In this document: in pieces, positions 1 to 11,949 of the stretch | How positions within the stretch are numbered: the stretch's first letter is position 1 | Layout of the letters: every line of letters begins with the position of its first letter | Assembly: GCF_035046485.1 (NCBI RefSeq) | Contig: NC_085137.1 | Span: 447,024,334-447,088,333, forward strand | Reading direction: 5' to 3' | Origin: Aedes albopictus | Taxonomy: Eukaryota; Arthropoda; Insecta; Diptera; Culicidae | DNA length: 64,000 nucleotides | The notes under the pieces: generated by a model | Seen by the model: only the letters and a program-made list of their open reading frames with translations | Database searches by the model: none | What the model was told of the DNA's origin: nothing | Program-made: the position numbers and the translations under genes

Positions 1-2290
1 GAGAAATCCTTGAGGAATTTTTGCAAGAACTTTTGAGAAAGTTTTGGAGGAATCTTTGGCAGAATTTTTGAAGCAATCCTTGAAATAGTTCGTGGAAAAA
101 TTCCTGGAAGAATTCATGGATGAATTTTTGGACGAATCCTTGGGAGAATTTCTGGAGAAATTAAAGAAATAATTTCTGTAATAGTCTTTCGAAAAAATTA
201 TGGAGGAATACTAGAAAGAATTTCTAGCAACTATTGAAAGAATTTCTGAAGAAACCGTTAGAAGTATTTTGAAGTAATCCTCAGAAGAATTTCTGAAATG
301 AATTCTGAGCAGATTTATTTAATGAAGCTTTAGAAGAGCTTTTGGAATTTATTTGGATGAATCTTTGGAAAAAAATCAGAAAGATTCCTTGTAAAGAATT
401 TGAAAAAAAAAATCCTAGAGGAATGCCTGGGAGAATTTCTATAGGAATACTTGAAAGAAATTTGATGGAAAAATTCTAGAAAAATACTTGGAAACATTTT
501 GGATCGAATCCTTGGAAAAAATCTTGAAAAATTCCAGTAGCAGTTCTTGGAAGAATTTCTGATGGGTTCCTTGGAAGAATGCCTGAAGTAATCATTGGAA
601 AAAATTCTGGAGTAATCTTTGGAAAAATGCCTGGAGGTATTTTTGGAAAAAATTCTAAAGGAAACCAGAATTTCTAGAGTAATCATTGGATGAATTCCTG
701 GAGGAACTCTTGAAAAAATCTTTAAAGAAATCCTTGAAAAAAATTCCGAAGAAATCCTTGAAAGAAATATTTGAAGAATCTTTGAAAGATATACTGGAGA
801 ATTTTTTGGAAAATTGGATGAATTTCAGAAGAATATTTGTAGTAATTTTTTGGGTAATCATTGTATGAATTCTTGGGAGAATACTTGGAAACATTTTTGG
901 ACAAATCTTTGGAAGAATTTCTGAAGAAAACCTTAAAAGATTTCCTTAAGGAATCTTTGGAAGAATTACTGGGAAAATAAAAAAAAAATCCTGGGTGAGT
1001 CCTTGGAAGAACTTCTGGGGGAATTCTTGAAAGTCTTTGAAGAATTCCTGGAGAAATTCTTGGAGAAATTCTTGGATGAAAATCTTGGCGAATCCTTGGA
1101 AGAATTTCAAAAAGAATACTTGAAAGAATTTTTGGAGGATTTTTTTTAAAGATCGTTGATAGCATTACTTAGGGAATTCTCGGAAAAAAATCTGGAGACG
1201 TCTTTGAAAGTATTAGTGGAAGAATTGTTTGGGAAACCCCCTTTGATTTTCAGGAAGAATGTTTGGAATAATTCCTGTTTGAATGTTAAGAAGAATTCTC
1301 GGAGGAATCTTTTAAAGAAATCCTGGAAGAATGCTTGGATAAAAATCCTGAAGGAATGATTGATAGTATTTCCTTGAAAGAATTACTGGAGAAGTCCTTT
1401 GAAAAATTCCTGGAAGAATGATCAAAAAATCTGCAAGAATCCTTGGAAGAATTTCCAAAAAAATCTTTGAAAGAACTTCTGAAGAAATCATTGGAGGAAT
1501 TGTTGGAAAATACTGGATGAATATTTGAAAGAGTTATTGGAAGAATACACGGAAAAATTCCTAAGCGCATGTTTTCTTTATGAATTCCTGGTGAAATTCT
1601 GGAGAAGTTCTTAGAAGAATTTCCTGGAAAAATCAAACGGTTTTCCATGAGCAATCTTTGAAAAAATGAATAAATATAAAATTCTTTCGCAAACCTTATA
1701 TGATTGGAAAAAAAATCTTTTCAAAAAGTTTCTGGAGAAATTCTCCTGAAAATTCTTGATGAGTTGATTAGGTTAATTCGAGGAAAAAATCAGTTGAAAG
1801 GCTTCGCAGCAATCCTTGAAATAATTCCAGGAAACATGTCGTTAGGATTCCTGGAAGAATGCAAGGAATGAAGGAAGAACTTCTTAAGAAATAATTGAAA
1901 AACTTTTAAAATATCCTAACGGCGTAATCCTGGATGAATTCTCAGAAAAATCTTCAGAGAATTGCTTTTCAAATTCATTGGAAGATTTGTTGGAGAAATC
2001 TTTGGAACAATTCCTGGACAAATAATCCCGCAGAAGATTTAGCTCTTTGGGATTTTTTTTGAAGATTTTCGTGGGAGTTTTAACAAGAATAACTAGGGAG
2101 ATTTTCTCGAAGAAATATTTGAAAAAAATACGAAGAATTTATTGAAAATTTTCTAGATCATGATGATGGTCAGAATTTCTCCATCCATTCCTGCCAAAAT
2201 TCCTACAGAAATTACCCTAGAATCCCAGGAGTTTTTTTAATCCTTTGAATATTTTCAGGAGGTGATTCTGCAGAAAATCTTTCGAAATGG
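1..2290. repeat. Degenerate purine-rich minisatellite
   Basis: About 2.3 kb of loosely repeated 12-24 bp words such as AATCCTTGGAAGAATTTC and GGAGAAATTCCTGGAAG. The purine-rich strand is the + strand throughout. The minus strand therefore lacks stops over long stretches and gives spurious Ser/Phe/Lys-rich frames that are not genes. The same word family recurs at 7.8-8.4, 9.0-9.2, 11.0-11.9, 14.7-15.3, 20.3-21.1, 22.6-23.0, 26.1-27.6, 35.9-36.5, 37.1-37.8 and 43.1-45.8 kb. Units have diverged by substitutions and small indels, so this is an old array. A perfectly regular member of the family is at 61.4-62.3 kb. Confidence 0.85.
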
Positions 2291-2354
2291 CAATTGTGTA
2301 CAAAGAGTCTCAAAATGTCTCATTTCTTTGATACGATGGAAGGCACTGAAAAAA

Positions 2355-2523
2355 AACTGGAAAATAAGATGACATCAAATGTTGATTAATTAGCAAGTTG
2401 AGATCGCGTTCTGGTGGGATTCGAACCCACGACTCCATATTCGCTAGACCGGCGCTTTAACCAAGTAAGCTACAGAACAGGTAACGATTCTGCGGAATAA
2501 AAAAGCCAAACTGACTCCGAGTC
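2355..2523 (-). mobile_element. tRNA-derived SINE, family S1, copy 1
   Basis: On the minus strand this contains a tRNA-like 5' part with a box A-like TAGCTTACTTGG and a perfect pol III box B, GGTTCGAATCC. The T-arm GTGGG-TTCGAAT-CCCAC is intact. The anticodon stem does not pair well, so this is not a functional tRNA. Copy 2 at 19,960-20,156 shares the upstream flank (TCGGAGTCAGTTTGGC, TTCCGCAGAAT) and the downstream tail, which shows a dispersed element rather than a tRNA gene. Name and family are not known to me. Confidence 0.7.
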
Positions 2524-5160
2524 CAGACCATGTAAACTCCTATTTTCATAATTCCATCTCTCATTGCTGTCGGCTCTGATCCCAATAACATTTTAAACAA
2601 AACTTTTACAAAAGCTATGCCCCTGTAAAATGCTGTTGAAATTTAGTTGTTAAATTTTTTATTTGAAAATTTCTCTAAATCTTCCAAATCGGATGACGGG
2701 CGAAGGATTCTGGAATCACCTACCCCTTTCGATCCATTCCGCACACGCTTGTCGGCACCCGGTGACAACCGGAGCTGATGATCGGCCTGCTAGAAGATTG
2801 CAATCGAAGCATGGTGGCCAAATGTCAAATATGTATCTAGTAGGTATGCTGGGTGCTGACGATGCGCCAATTTCAACGGTCATCCGCTGCGCCATGCCAC
2901 CATCGCCGTTTGTCGTCATCATGATCATCATCTTCCTCCCATTGAGTTCTTAGAGGAAGGGAGTGCGAATAGTTCAGGGCACATAACTCAACTAGGCACG
3001 ATCGACACGATCCAACGATTTCGATGGGTTTTTGTGTGATTTGGTATTTGCAGCTGCCGGCCGGGTATAGAATGACGACGATGTTAATAAGTGTGTGGGG
3101 AAATGGTAGGAAATGTACCATCGGGCTAAAATTGGGTATCGTGATCTGCTACTGATTTCAGGGCCAACATTTCAAAAGGATGTAACTGTATTTGAATACA
3201 TCAACTTCTTTTATTGTTGTAGATTTTATTTTATATTTCCCCCGTTTTTCACAGACATTACAAGACAGATGAATTGCTCCTCTTTTCGATAGTAGAGGTG
3301 GATTGCATGGGAGCGATGAAATATGATCCATAGATATGAAAAAAGGTGTTATTTCAATATTTAGTTACGGGCCTTTCGAAATGTTTATGTCAATTTAATG
3401 GTTGAGTAACTTAGTTTCAATTATATTTACTATTTCGGAAATTGTAATACAACAAATTGTACTTCCATATGCACCAAACTGAAACGACCATCAAGATCTG
3501 TATTCCAAAACTACAGTCATTTTACCCAAACCTCTCCTGCATGGTTTCCACCGAATGGAATGTGAACCGTCTCATTCTAGATTGGTTCAGCTCAGCTCGG
3601 CTAAGGGTAGGTTAGGTACCCAGGTACTTGTTAACTGCACGCAAGGATGAGATTTATGAACAACGCGCTGAAGGTTTGATGTATCGGTTGTCAAGCTCAA
3701 GGGAAGTGTCAGCAGTCCGATTCGGAAATGGAATGTCCGCAATGCAGGAAGCTTGGGTCGAAGAAGATCGCTCGCGCTCGTGACCAACCGATTTCGGGCA
3801 ATCAAGGCGGCGATGATGATCGGATTCGGCGCAATTCCGCGCAAAATTGAACCGACCAATGCACCACTAAACCTAGTTCCATGCGTAATTAATGCCGGCA
3901 ATAAAAAAGATCCGTTGCAATCATGTGCAAAAACAACTTTTTTTGCTCTCTTCGTTCTAGCGATCTTTACCGTTTTGGGGGTGAGAATCTTCAGTTTAAT
4001 GGACCTGTTCTACCAGGCACCTTTCGAGGTGAGTAATCGTTTAGCGTACGTGATTAGAAATAGCAAATCGGATGTTATTAGTTTGATGTGTGGGTACTGG
4101 ACGTCATTCACCTTTGCTGCAGTTTGGTGCTTGATCTACGATTCAACGTGACGAGATTGTGATAGAATCAAAAGTAATGGCACGCATCTATGACAACATC
4201 ATACTTTGTTCAGTACGTTGTATTATTTAGAGTATTTTTTGCGCAATTCGGTAACAAACTATGAATAACTTCTGGTGGCTGTTAAAACCCAAACTCGTGG
4301 CTAATATATACGTTCAACAGATTCGATCACCACAAGTATCCATTCCAATAATTATTTCGATTAATAATTTCACGCCGATCGATGAACTACCCACGTATGT
4401 ACGCAGGTAGCCTGATACTTATTGGCGGTCACGCCGTTTCTTGTTATATATTTTTCCACTTATTTTGTCAGTTTCGTTTTATTATTTCGGGTCATTCCCA
4501 TAAGAGTTGTCCGACCTGCTGTTGTTGCTGGTCATTATGCAATGTCATCACTTTTGGTATGACATTTTGGCCTGACATCGAGTAAGTAGTAGGTTGGGTG
4601 ATGAAATTACGCCGATGGGTGACTGACCACACCGCGTGCTCCCCACCGCGCTGGACCATCGTTGATCGTCAGCCAGGCCTTAAGAACCGCAAGGGACAGG
4701 TCTTAATGCAGGTCAGTATCGTCTTGCGGTGCAGCCACCCGACCTGAAGTAGTGACTCAATTATCTGTCGCTCGCGATTTGCACAGAAACAATGGGAGGG
4801 TTAATGTTAACAAAATGACAGCGAAAAAATTCACATTATTATTCACCGAAAAAGAAAAAAAAACGAGAACTATGCAAGGTTACCATATGATGGGACGTTT
4901 AAAATTGGCGATAAAGGGGGCAACACGAATTGAAATGAGATGAGGCAACACAGCGCAAAGGTCACAGTCCAAAGAAATTGCAACATAATTATCGTTAAGT
5001 GGAGTCATATCCGAGTTGTAATGAGTCGTTGAGGTCAGTTTGGCACTTTGGGGTCCATTATTTTTTGGGTGAGATAGTACATTACCGGTGAACAGTATTT
5101 AAATGTATTGCAAGGGAACCGACTGTTTTGAAGCTGGGTTAAGAAACCCATATACTCAAT
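2524..5160. other. Non-repetitive spacer with weak open frames
   Basis: Mixed-composition sequence without obvious internal repeats. The most gene-like part is 3,587-4,151, which is GC-richer and open on both strands: 132 codons on + at 3,753-4,151 and about 104 codons on -. The + frame predicts a hydrophobic stretch (FFALFVLAIFTVLGVRIF) that could span a membrane. Neither frame matches a family I recognise, and no clear splice or promoter context is visible. 4,600-4,760 is a further GC-richer patch with no assignment. Confidence 0.35.
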
Positions 5161-6587
5161 AAAGGTTATTTCTACATACAGTTTGAACCTGTGAGAAGAA
5201 ATGCAATGAACAATTCGGAGTCTCCCGAGATTAAATATTTAGTTATCGCCATTTTCATGTGGTAGCTTGTTTCAATTTTGACTGCTGAACATTTTCATTT
5301 GAATTCTATGATCATTTTTTTCCTTTCTGAGTATAAAGCTTTACATCAAATTTTCCATAAGCATTTTTTTATGACCGAAAAAAACAATTCGTATCAACAG
5401 TCTGCCATTTTGACCCAAGCCAAAAGTGGGATTTAACCCATTACCGCCCGATTTATGCCACAATCGTGATTCTGGGGTATTTCAAACCCATAAAAGAAAG
5501 TTATTACAGTCATTTAAATGAAATTCTACGGTAGGCATTTTGTGTAAATACATGTAAGGGCATTTTTACGTTAAATTTTGAAAAAAAAACTTTTATTCTC
5601 ATTTTTTTACGCATCCGCCTATTTCATACAGCGGTAGATATTTATTTAGCCGGGGCATATTTTTTTCCTTTTTTTTTCGCAACTGTAATAATTTTATGTT
5701 TTATTTTTTTTTTTTTTTGTAGATCGTCTAAGTAGTTTGCATCATCTAATGGAATGAATAATTATACTTTCAATTTTTTGGCCGTAAAATACAAGAAAAA
5801 TAAAAAAATGCCTAGACATTCGTTTGGCCGAATTGTACAATTTTAAGAATAACATGATACAAACTATCAAGTTTCAAAACATATCCAATGCAATCATTTT
5901 GTATGGTGGCCTACATCACAGAACAACTCATAAATCATAAATTATATCGTTTCCGGAAGTGTTGCCATAATTATTTTACATGCATTTCACATACATATGT
6001 CATAATATAGAAAATCCTAATATGATTGATTTGATTTGACTTTTTTTTTGTTTTTTTTTTTCATTTTTATTTATGTGTATTTTAACTTACATGCTAATAC
6101 TACACTCAAGATTTGACTTTATTAAAGAGACTTTCAGCCCTTGGCTGATTCGTCTCTATCCTAATATGAGATTTTTTCAGTTATTTGCAACTGACGTATT
6201 TTAAACGATTCTAATAAAAATATATCAAGTGCAGGTAGAAAATTTACAGATAACAATGTTTTTACCAGAAAAAATATGCCTCAAATTTTCAACAAATCAC
6301 GTATTCAAGTATTTTTTAGATGAAATAAGAATCACTTACACAAATCTAAATAGCATACATTTTACGCTTCACATTCAAAAAAAATTGCACCTGAAATATT
6401 CAAATTTTCTGCATAAGCTTCTGGCTTGGTTCAAAATCAAGCCACATCTATAATATATTTCTTCAGATTGAATGAAAGATAAAAACAATTGTTTGACCGT
6501 TTCATAAATTTTCTAAATTTTCTAAATAAACAGGTTAAAAAAAAACTTAATTTACTAGGTTTAATCACCGCATGACTTCATCGTAAG
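5161..6587. other. AT-rich spacer with homopolymer runs
   Basis: Very AT-rich DNA with long T runs (5,704-5,719 and 6,042-6,060). No coding signal. A stretch near 6,113-6,160 resembles the tail of SINE family S2 and is listed separately. Confidence 0.5.
6113..6160 (-). mobile_element. SINE S2-like 3' tail fragment
   Basis: On the minus strand this reads GAGACGAATCAGCCAAGGGC, then a short tail containing AATAAA. The same AGCCAAGGGCT-centred module closes the SINE copies at 21,378-21,554 and 36,890-37,035. No tRNA-like head is present here, so it is either a truncated copy or a partner element sharing the 3' end. Confidence 0.45.
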
Positions 6588-7032
6588 TAATTTTAATTGG
6601 CTTTTTTCGGTGATATGATTACTACTCGAAGTAAGAGGGAGTAAGGAAAGTAATAAAAGAATTCGGTGGATACATACGCAAGCGAGCGATAAGAGAAATT
6701 GAACAGAAATTGAAATTAACAGAGGGCCATTGTTGAGCAACACAATCACAACGACGATCTGCTTGCCATGCGTTCTCGAGTTGAACGGCTAGGTAGTAGT
6801 AGTTAAATGAATACTACTATCCCAAGACAGGCAAAAAGATCGTGGTTGTGATCTGCTAAATGTTGCTCGGCGGTATTTTCGGTTCTATCGATCGGTGGTA
6901 CTTGTTCAGAGATTCATGTCGAGCAAACGTTACTTATTGGATTTTTCACGTTTTTCATCTCGCATGCTCGTATTGTACCCTAATGATCTTTGTTGCGTAT
7001 TTATATCACCGAAAAAAAGCCAATTAAAATTA
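6588..7032. mobile_element. Foldback (full-length palindromic) MITE
   Basis: The ends are inverted copies: TTTTAATTGGCTTTTTTCGG at the left and its complement just before 7,030. Complementarity continues inward (AGCAACACAATCACAACGAC near 6,735 against GTTGTGATCTGCTAAATGTTGCT near 6,846) to a small loop near 6,810, so nearly the whole 445 bp could fold. No ORF. A separate inverted 12-mer (TTGTACCCTAAT / ATTAGGGTACAA) straddles the right arm. Confidence 0.75.
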
Positions 7033-7794
7033 ATTATAATTAGGGTACAAAAACTCTGACGCTTCCAGCAGTTCTTTCACTTGAAAGTCTACCTATTATG
7101 TTAATAATGCTAGTATACAGTTATACAGATATATTTCAGAGTCATTAGGATACGTCTTTATTTCTACACCGAACTATTTATTTTATCTTTTTTCAATCCC
7201 ATTTTGATGCTCAACCAATCTATCCAAATACTATTTTTTTCACGACACTTTATGCTATAATTTAAACACTAAAAACAAAAATTATATGCAATATTGAAAA
7301 AAAACATGTGTGAGGATCAGCTTCTAGCCCGGCAGGGCGGCTCGGAGCAAGGTACTTCCAATAAACTTTGGATTTCAGTTAAAATTGTGAAGAAAGGAAA
7401 TATGTAATTCAATTTAAAACTCCATTATCTACTATCGGGTCAATTTTTTGTAATATTTCCCTGAATTTCACAAATAAACAACCTTTTAAGTTCTTTGTAC
7501 CAACTTTCGAAGCCTCTAAGCAGAATACCCAGTTCGAATGAGTGTAATCAGTTTCGCACCTTTTAATTCCGCCCTATTTTACCCCCGGGGGGTCGCAGGC
7601 CTTCATCCAGGGGGCCGCGAGGGACAGTCGGATATTTTTCTGTAACAGACAACAAATGAGAGAATTTCTACGGGGGATCGCGAAAAATACGTCTGCTGGC
7701 CAAAAGGGGTCACGTACCTGAATGTTTGGGAACCTATACTTAACAAGGTTTCATAAATATTTTGGAAAATTCTGCAAATTACCTGTAAGGACAT
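7033..7794. other. Spacer, possible decayed hAT-like fragment
   Basis: Mostly AT-rich with no clear gene. 7,580-7,735 is different: it has repeated GGGGTCGC, GGGGGCCGCGAGGG and GGGGGATCGCG words and ends in AATGTTTGGGAACC. This resembles the internal and terminal style of non-autonomous hAT elements. I could not define both ends or an 8 bp target duplication, so the class is only a suggestion. Confidence 0.25.
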
Positions 7795-8400
7795 AAATTC
7801 CTTTAGGGATTTTTTTTTTGTATTTTTCAAAAAAAAAATCCGGAATGATTACAGAAAGAAGATTGCCGCAGGATTTCTGAAAATGATTTTTAACAAGAGT
7901 TCCTCTGAAGATTCCTCTAAGTATCCTGCATTTTGACCCCTGTCAATGAATTTCTTTATAAAAAAAAACTGTCTCCATACTGAGATTCCTTAATGAATCC
8001 CTTAAGAAAATTCATCCAAGGATTACTACATAAGAACATGAATGATTTCATTCATTTCTTCAAACATTTCCGTAGGTACATCATATTGTCAGAATTTTTC
8101 CAGGAGTTTTTCTTTGGGATTTCTTCCAGACATTCCTAAAGATATTCTACTTGGAATTTTTCCAAACGTCTGTCTCTTTGAAAGATGCATTTTAAGGAGA
8201 TTTCTTTTTCACAAAGATTTGGAAATTATTTCTCTACGGATTTATTTTAGAAAAAATATTTTATTTCAAAAACTTTCCAGAAATTATGACCTGAATTTTT
8301 CCAGAGGTTCCTTTAGATATTAGTCCATTTATTCTGTAATTTTCTTGAGCATGTATTTTGAAATTCCTCTAGAAAATTAATTCCAGAGCAAATAAAACTC
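7795..8400. repeat. Degenerate minisatellite, pyrimidine-rich on +
   Basis: Same AATTCCTCCAGAAATT-type family as at the window start, but mostly in the opposite orientation. The open + frame at 8,042-8,323 is repeat-derived (repeating Phe/Ser/Leu) and is not called a gene. Confidence 0.6.
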
Positions 8401-8935
8401 TTCAATATGATAATTTTATTTCTGGTTTAAACTTCCAATCAAACTGCCGAAACTCTCAACAGATGGCGTTCTATTCGATTACTAATGACATCTGTTGGTA
8501 GCTAGGTAGAAGTTATGATAAAACTGGACATCTTGCTTACATTCGTTTTTCACCAATTATAGCTGTAGCCATGTTGAAGAATTAGTAAACATGAATTAAA
8601 AATAATTATTAATTGATGATAATATTCACCATTATAGAGGCGCATTAATTTTATGCTGTTTCAGTACCAATAATCACGGTAGGATTGATTGCGCATATTA
8701 CATTGAAATTATCGCTTTCTACTTGCAAATGGTATTTCCTTCTGAACTTTCCATGAAGGAAATTCGCTGCACCTTTTGGTTTCGATCAGGATTGAACAAA
8801 AGAATAATGATGAGCTGTTTAACTGTTTTGTTCAAAAATTAAAAAAAAAACACATTTGCATGTGGTCAAACAGTTTTCAACACAGTTTTAAAACAGTGTT
8901 ATTGCTAATAGCCGGAAGATGCCCTTGAAGAGGCG
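8401..8935. other. Spacer, nothing recognised
   Basis: AT-rich, no repeats or gene signals recognised. Confidence 0.4.
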
Positions 8936-9179
8936 ATCACAAAGTATTTTTTATTGATTTCTTGAGACAATCCTTCTTTTTGCTTAGAAATTCCTTCAGG
9001 GATTCATAAAAGAGTTCTTCAGTTATTATTGTGCAATTTCTGAGAAAAAAACTTCTGAAAAATCTGAAATCAGAAATATCAGACATCCCAGGTGATTTCT
9101 GCTGGAAACTCAAGAGCAGTTTCTAAAAAATCGTTGTTGAAATTTCTGCAGAAATCCCTGACAGAGTTTTTTTTAACAA
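8936..9179. repeat. Degenerate minisatellite, interrupted by an insertion
   Basis: AAATTCCTTCAGG / GAAATCCCTGACAG words that resume at 11,005 after the element at 9,182-11,002. The array is thus the old insertion site of that element. Confidence 0.6.
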
Positions 9180-9710
9180 TACCCAGGTAACCAATCAGCA
9201 TTTAAATAAGCTGTATTTCAGCTATAAAACTGCATTACATCTGCTTGCTGCTGTATCATAGCAGTTCGACTGCTGAATTGCTCTATATTAGCAATTTAAA
9301 TGCTACTGTAAATCCGACAGCTGTTGTGTAGCATTTCAAATGCACGATATTTTTTGGTTAACAAGCATCCTAACTGTTATTTCATTGCCATAAAACTGCT
9401 AAGAGAGATGAGCGATGCTATAACTGCTACACATTTCAACTTTTCGATTCATGAGCCACGACTATAGGAGCCATTACCATTCAGATATCCTATCATTTAC
9501 TGGTAGCAACGAAGCGAATCAATGAAAGAACAAATATTTTCAAATAAATCCCATGGAATAAGACCAATTATGCCATCGTGTATAATGTGGATAGTTTAAC
9601 TATCAGCACTTGTCCGAGCCGTTGTCCGGGCACAGCAAAATAACTGCCGGTGTGGTACTCAAGCCTTTATTAGATTAAAAATCAACGCACATTATCTGAT
9701 CATCTATAGC

Positions 9711-9785
9711 TTATCCAGTAGCGCGGTTTAGCATCATCTTCAACCAGAGGATTGTGGGATCAAATCCCAATTTCGGCGGGATCAG
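9711..9785 (+). other. tRNA-like segment inside element A
   Basis: GTGGGATCAAATCCCAA carries a good box B (GATCAAATC) in an intact T-arm-like hairpin, preceded by a D-arm-like CGCGGTTTAGC. The acceptor and anticodon stems do not form cleanly, so this is a SINE or tRNA relic and not a tRNA gene. Confidence 0.4.
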
Positions 9786-10035
9786 AAAAAAACATCTGCA
9801 AAAGTAAACAACAGCCTCAAAAGTTACACAGGCAGTGTGAGTAAAAATAAATAGGGAAGAATATGAAGCGACTGAAATGGGCAGGGAAAAATATTTTTGT
9901 TTATGTTCGATTTTTTGGGGATAGGAAAGATAAGCATTTAATCAGTCGTATATTGGACCAAAACCTGCATTTATTTAGCACTTATGGCGCATGTACGGCA
10001 TATTAGCATTAAATGATCTGCAGTAAAGGCGCATA

Positions 10036-10955
10036 CACGCTAGTTCGGGAATACCCATTAATGGGTACTTTAGTACCCATTTCGAACTAAAGTGGCTTAA
10101 CCCATTTAATGGGTATTCGCCGTTTACCCATTAATGGGTATTCGACTCGAACTTCAAAAAATGGGTAAAAATGCCCCATTGTTTTTCAATAATAAATGGC
10201 TAAAAATGCCGCATTTTTGGAAATTTTTCAGCCGGGCCAGCTAATATGAGCACAAATACATACTTTAATTAAAAAAATAATGAATTTTACTACGTTTACT
10301 CTTAAATTTTATTCCAATGAACCATTTTAATACATACTATAAAGATGCAATCTATAAAATAAACCTAATTTGTTTTTCTGCCATACACACGGGGCTTCGA
10401 AGCAGGTTGGGTAGGTTGCATCTCGGGTTGCACCGGTAGCACCGTAGCTCATCTCATGCCTTATGTTCTGCGACAAGTCTGGCGATGTCCGTCATCAAGA
10501 TTGACCACTTGGATGTCCATCATTTGGCGTTGCTCTGCCCTGAAAGTTCATTAAAATAAGCTTTAGGAAACATTTCTTGAAGATGGTTGAAGTGATCAAA
10601 AACTTACCTTCCAGCTCCCGGAATATAACTTCATCGGCCTGTTTCTATGGTGGCGTCCGTACACTACCAAATTTCACCCGAATTTGATTGAGCAGCCGCC
10701 GGATTGCACGAATTGAAAGAGTTTTCCAAACTCAACAAAAACTTTTCCAAGACGATTCTCAAAATGGCGGCGTCATTCGTCAAACATATCCATGTGTATT
10801 ATTTACCCATTGTGAGGTTGTCCGGCTGAACTCCAAAATGTGGAAAACACACCCATTATTTGAAGTTTGAAAAATACCCATTATTAGACAGCTCAGTACT
10901 TCTTCAAAAAATGGGTATTTGAGACTCATTTAATGGGTATTCCCGAACTAGCGTG
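10036..10955. mobile_element. Nested MITE-like element B, TA TSD
   Basis: Inverted termini CACGCTAGTTCGGGAATACC and complement, flanked by TA at 10,034-10,035 and 10,956-10,957, lie entirely inside element A. The terminal regions carry several copies of the self-complementary word ACCCATTAATGGGT (10,060-10,145 and 10,900-10,945). The 920 bp interior includes a GC-richer segment at 10,385-10,690 with intron-like signals on the minus strand. No transposase motif is visible. The TA duplication suits Tc1/mariner-type mobilisation, but the superfamily is not proven. Confidence 0.75.
10540..10607 (-). other. Intron-like 68 bp segment inside element B
   Basis: On the minus strand a strong donor context (GAAG/GTAAGTTTTTG) is followed 68 bp later by a pyrimidine stretch and acceptor (CTTTCAG/GGCAG). 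Length and signals fit a short dipteran intron. The flanking frames stay open for only a few dozen codons on each side, so any captured gene piece is small and decayed. No family recognised. Confidence 0.35.
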
Positions 10956-11004
10956 TATAGTGCTAAATAAATGCAATTTTAACTGCTTATTGGTTACCTG
11001 GGTA

Positions 11005-11949
11005 CTTCGAGAAACCCTGAAAGAATTTCCGAAGCAATCTCAGTAGAAATTTATAAAAGAATTTGTAAAAAACTACTTTAAAGAAATTTAGGAAATAACT
11101 TGATGAAATCTAATAGGAAATCCCTAAAATTCTGAAGAAGTCTCTGGATATAAAAATATCTTCTCGATGGAATTTCAGAAGGAATCCCCACAGAAATTTC
11201 TGAAAAAAACCTCGAAATTTCCGTGATCGAAAGGCGAATTCTCCTCAGAAATTTCAGCTAAACCTTTCATTCTATTAACGTATGAGTACACTTTAGCGAA
11301 CCTTTACATTTAGTTGTAAGGTTTTAACCCCTGTAGAAGTCTTAATACTTTTGAATGAATATCTTGGTAAAATCCGAATGAAGCCTAGGGAAATTATTGA
11401 AGAAATTTTAGGAACCAAGAAAATAAAAACTAAAAAACTAAGAACTAAGAAATAAGAACTACCTGGAGAAACTTCTCAGTAAATCCTTGGTGAAATCCTG
11501 TACAAATATTGAGAAAGAGACAGGAAAACCCCTGTGGAAATTCTTTGATAAAACTCTAAGAGGAATTTCTGAAAGTATTCTTTGAGAAATATGTGGTCGA
11601 GTTTCTGAATTCCTGCAGAAACGCAGAGATAAGCGTATGCAAAGATTTCTGGGAAAAGCTCTTGAGATATTTCTAAAAGAATTGCCGTAGGAACTCCTTG
11701 GAGATATTTTTGCATATTCTTTTAAATCCGTGGAGAAATGATTGAAGTTATCCTTAGAGGAAGTAACGGATAAATTTTAGGATAAGACATCGAGGAATAT
11801 TTGGAGGAGATTCTGAAGGAATCTCTGTATGAACTCCTGCAGGAACCTCCGGAGGACACAATCTGGGCACATGTGGGGATGTTCAATGGAATTACTTGAA
11901 CAACTCCTGAACAAATATCAGGTGATATTTCTGAAAAAAAAAACAGATT
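11005..11949. repeat. Degenerate minisatellite (continuation)
   Basis: GAATTTCTGAAAG/TCCTTGGTGAAAT words, mostly purine-rich on +. Minus frames at 11,476-11,715 and 11,722-12,015 are repeat shadows. Confidence 0.65.

Larger units (their letters stand above)
9182..11002. mobile_element. MITE-like element A, CCCAGGTAAC termini, 2 bp TSD (TA)
   Basis: The left end is CCCAGGTAACCAATCAGCA. The right end is its inverted copy with one mismatch, followed at once by the minisatellite that also precedes the element. TA is present on both sides (9,180-9,181 and 11,003-11,004). The interior has no transposase. It holds a 9,190-9,420 stretch rich in CTGCTATA/AGCAATTTAAATG words, a tRNA-like segment at 9,711-9,785 and the separate nested element B at 10,036-10,955. 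Termini match elements C, D and E in this window apart from one A/G change. Confidence 0.75.

Noticed and set aside
330..1654. Ser/Phe/Lys-rich proteins in several frames
   Set aside because: The frames are produced by stop-poor degenerate minisatellite. Overlapping frames on both strands and no constraint are visible.
2400..2480. tRNA gene on the minus strand
   Set aside because: Box B and the T-arm are good, but the anticodon stem fails and a second copy at 20 kb shares long non-tRNA flanks, so it is a SINE.
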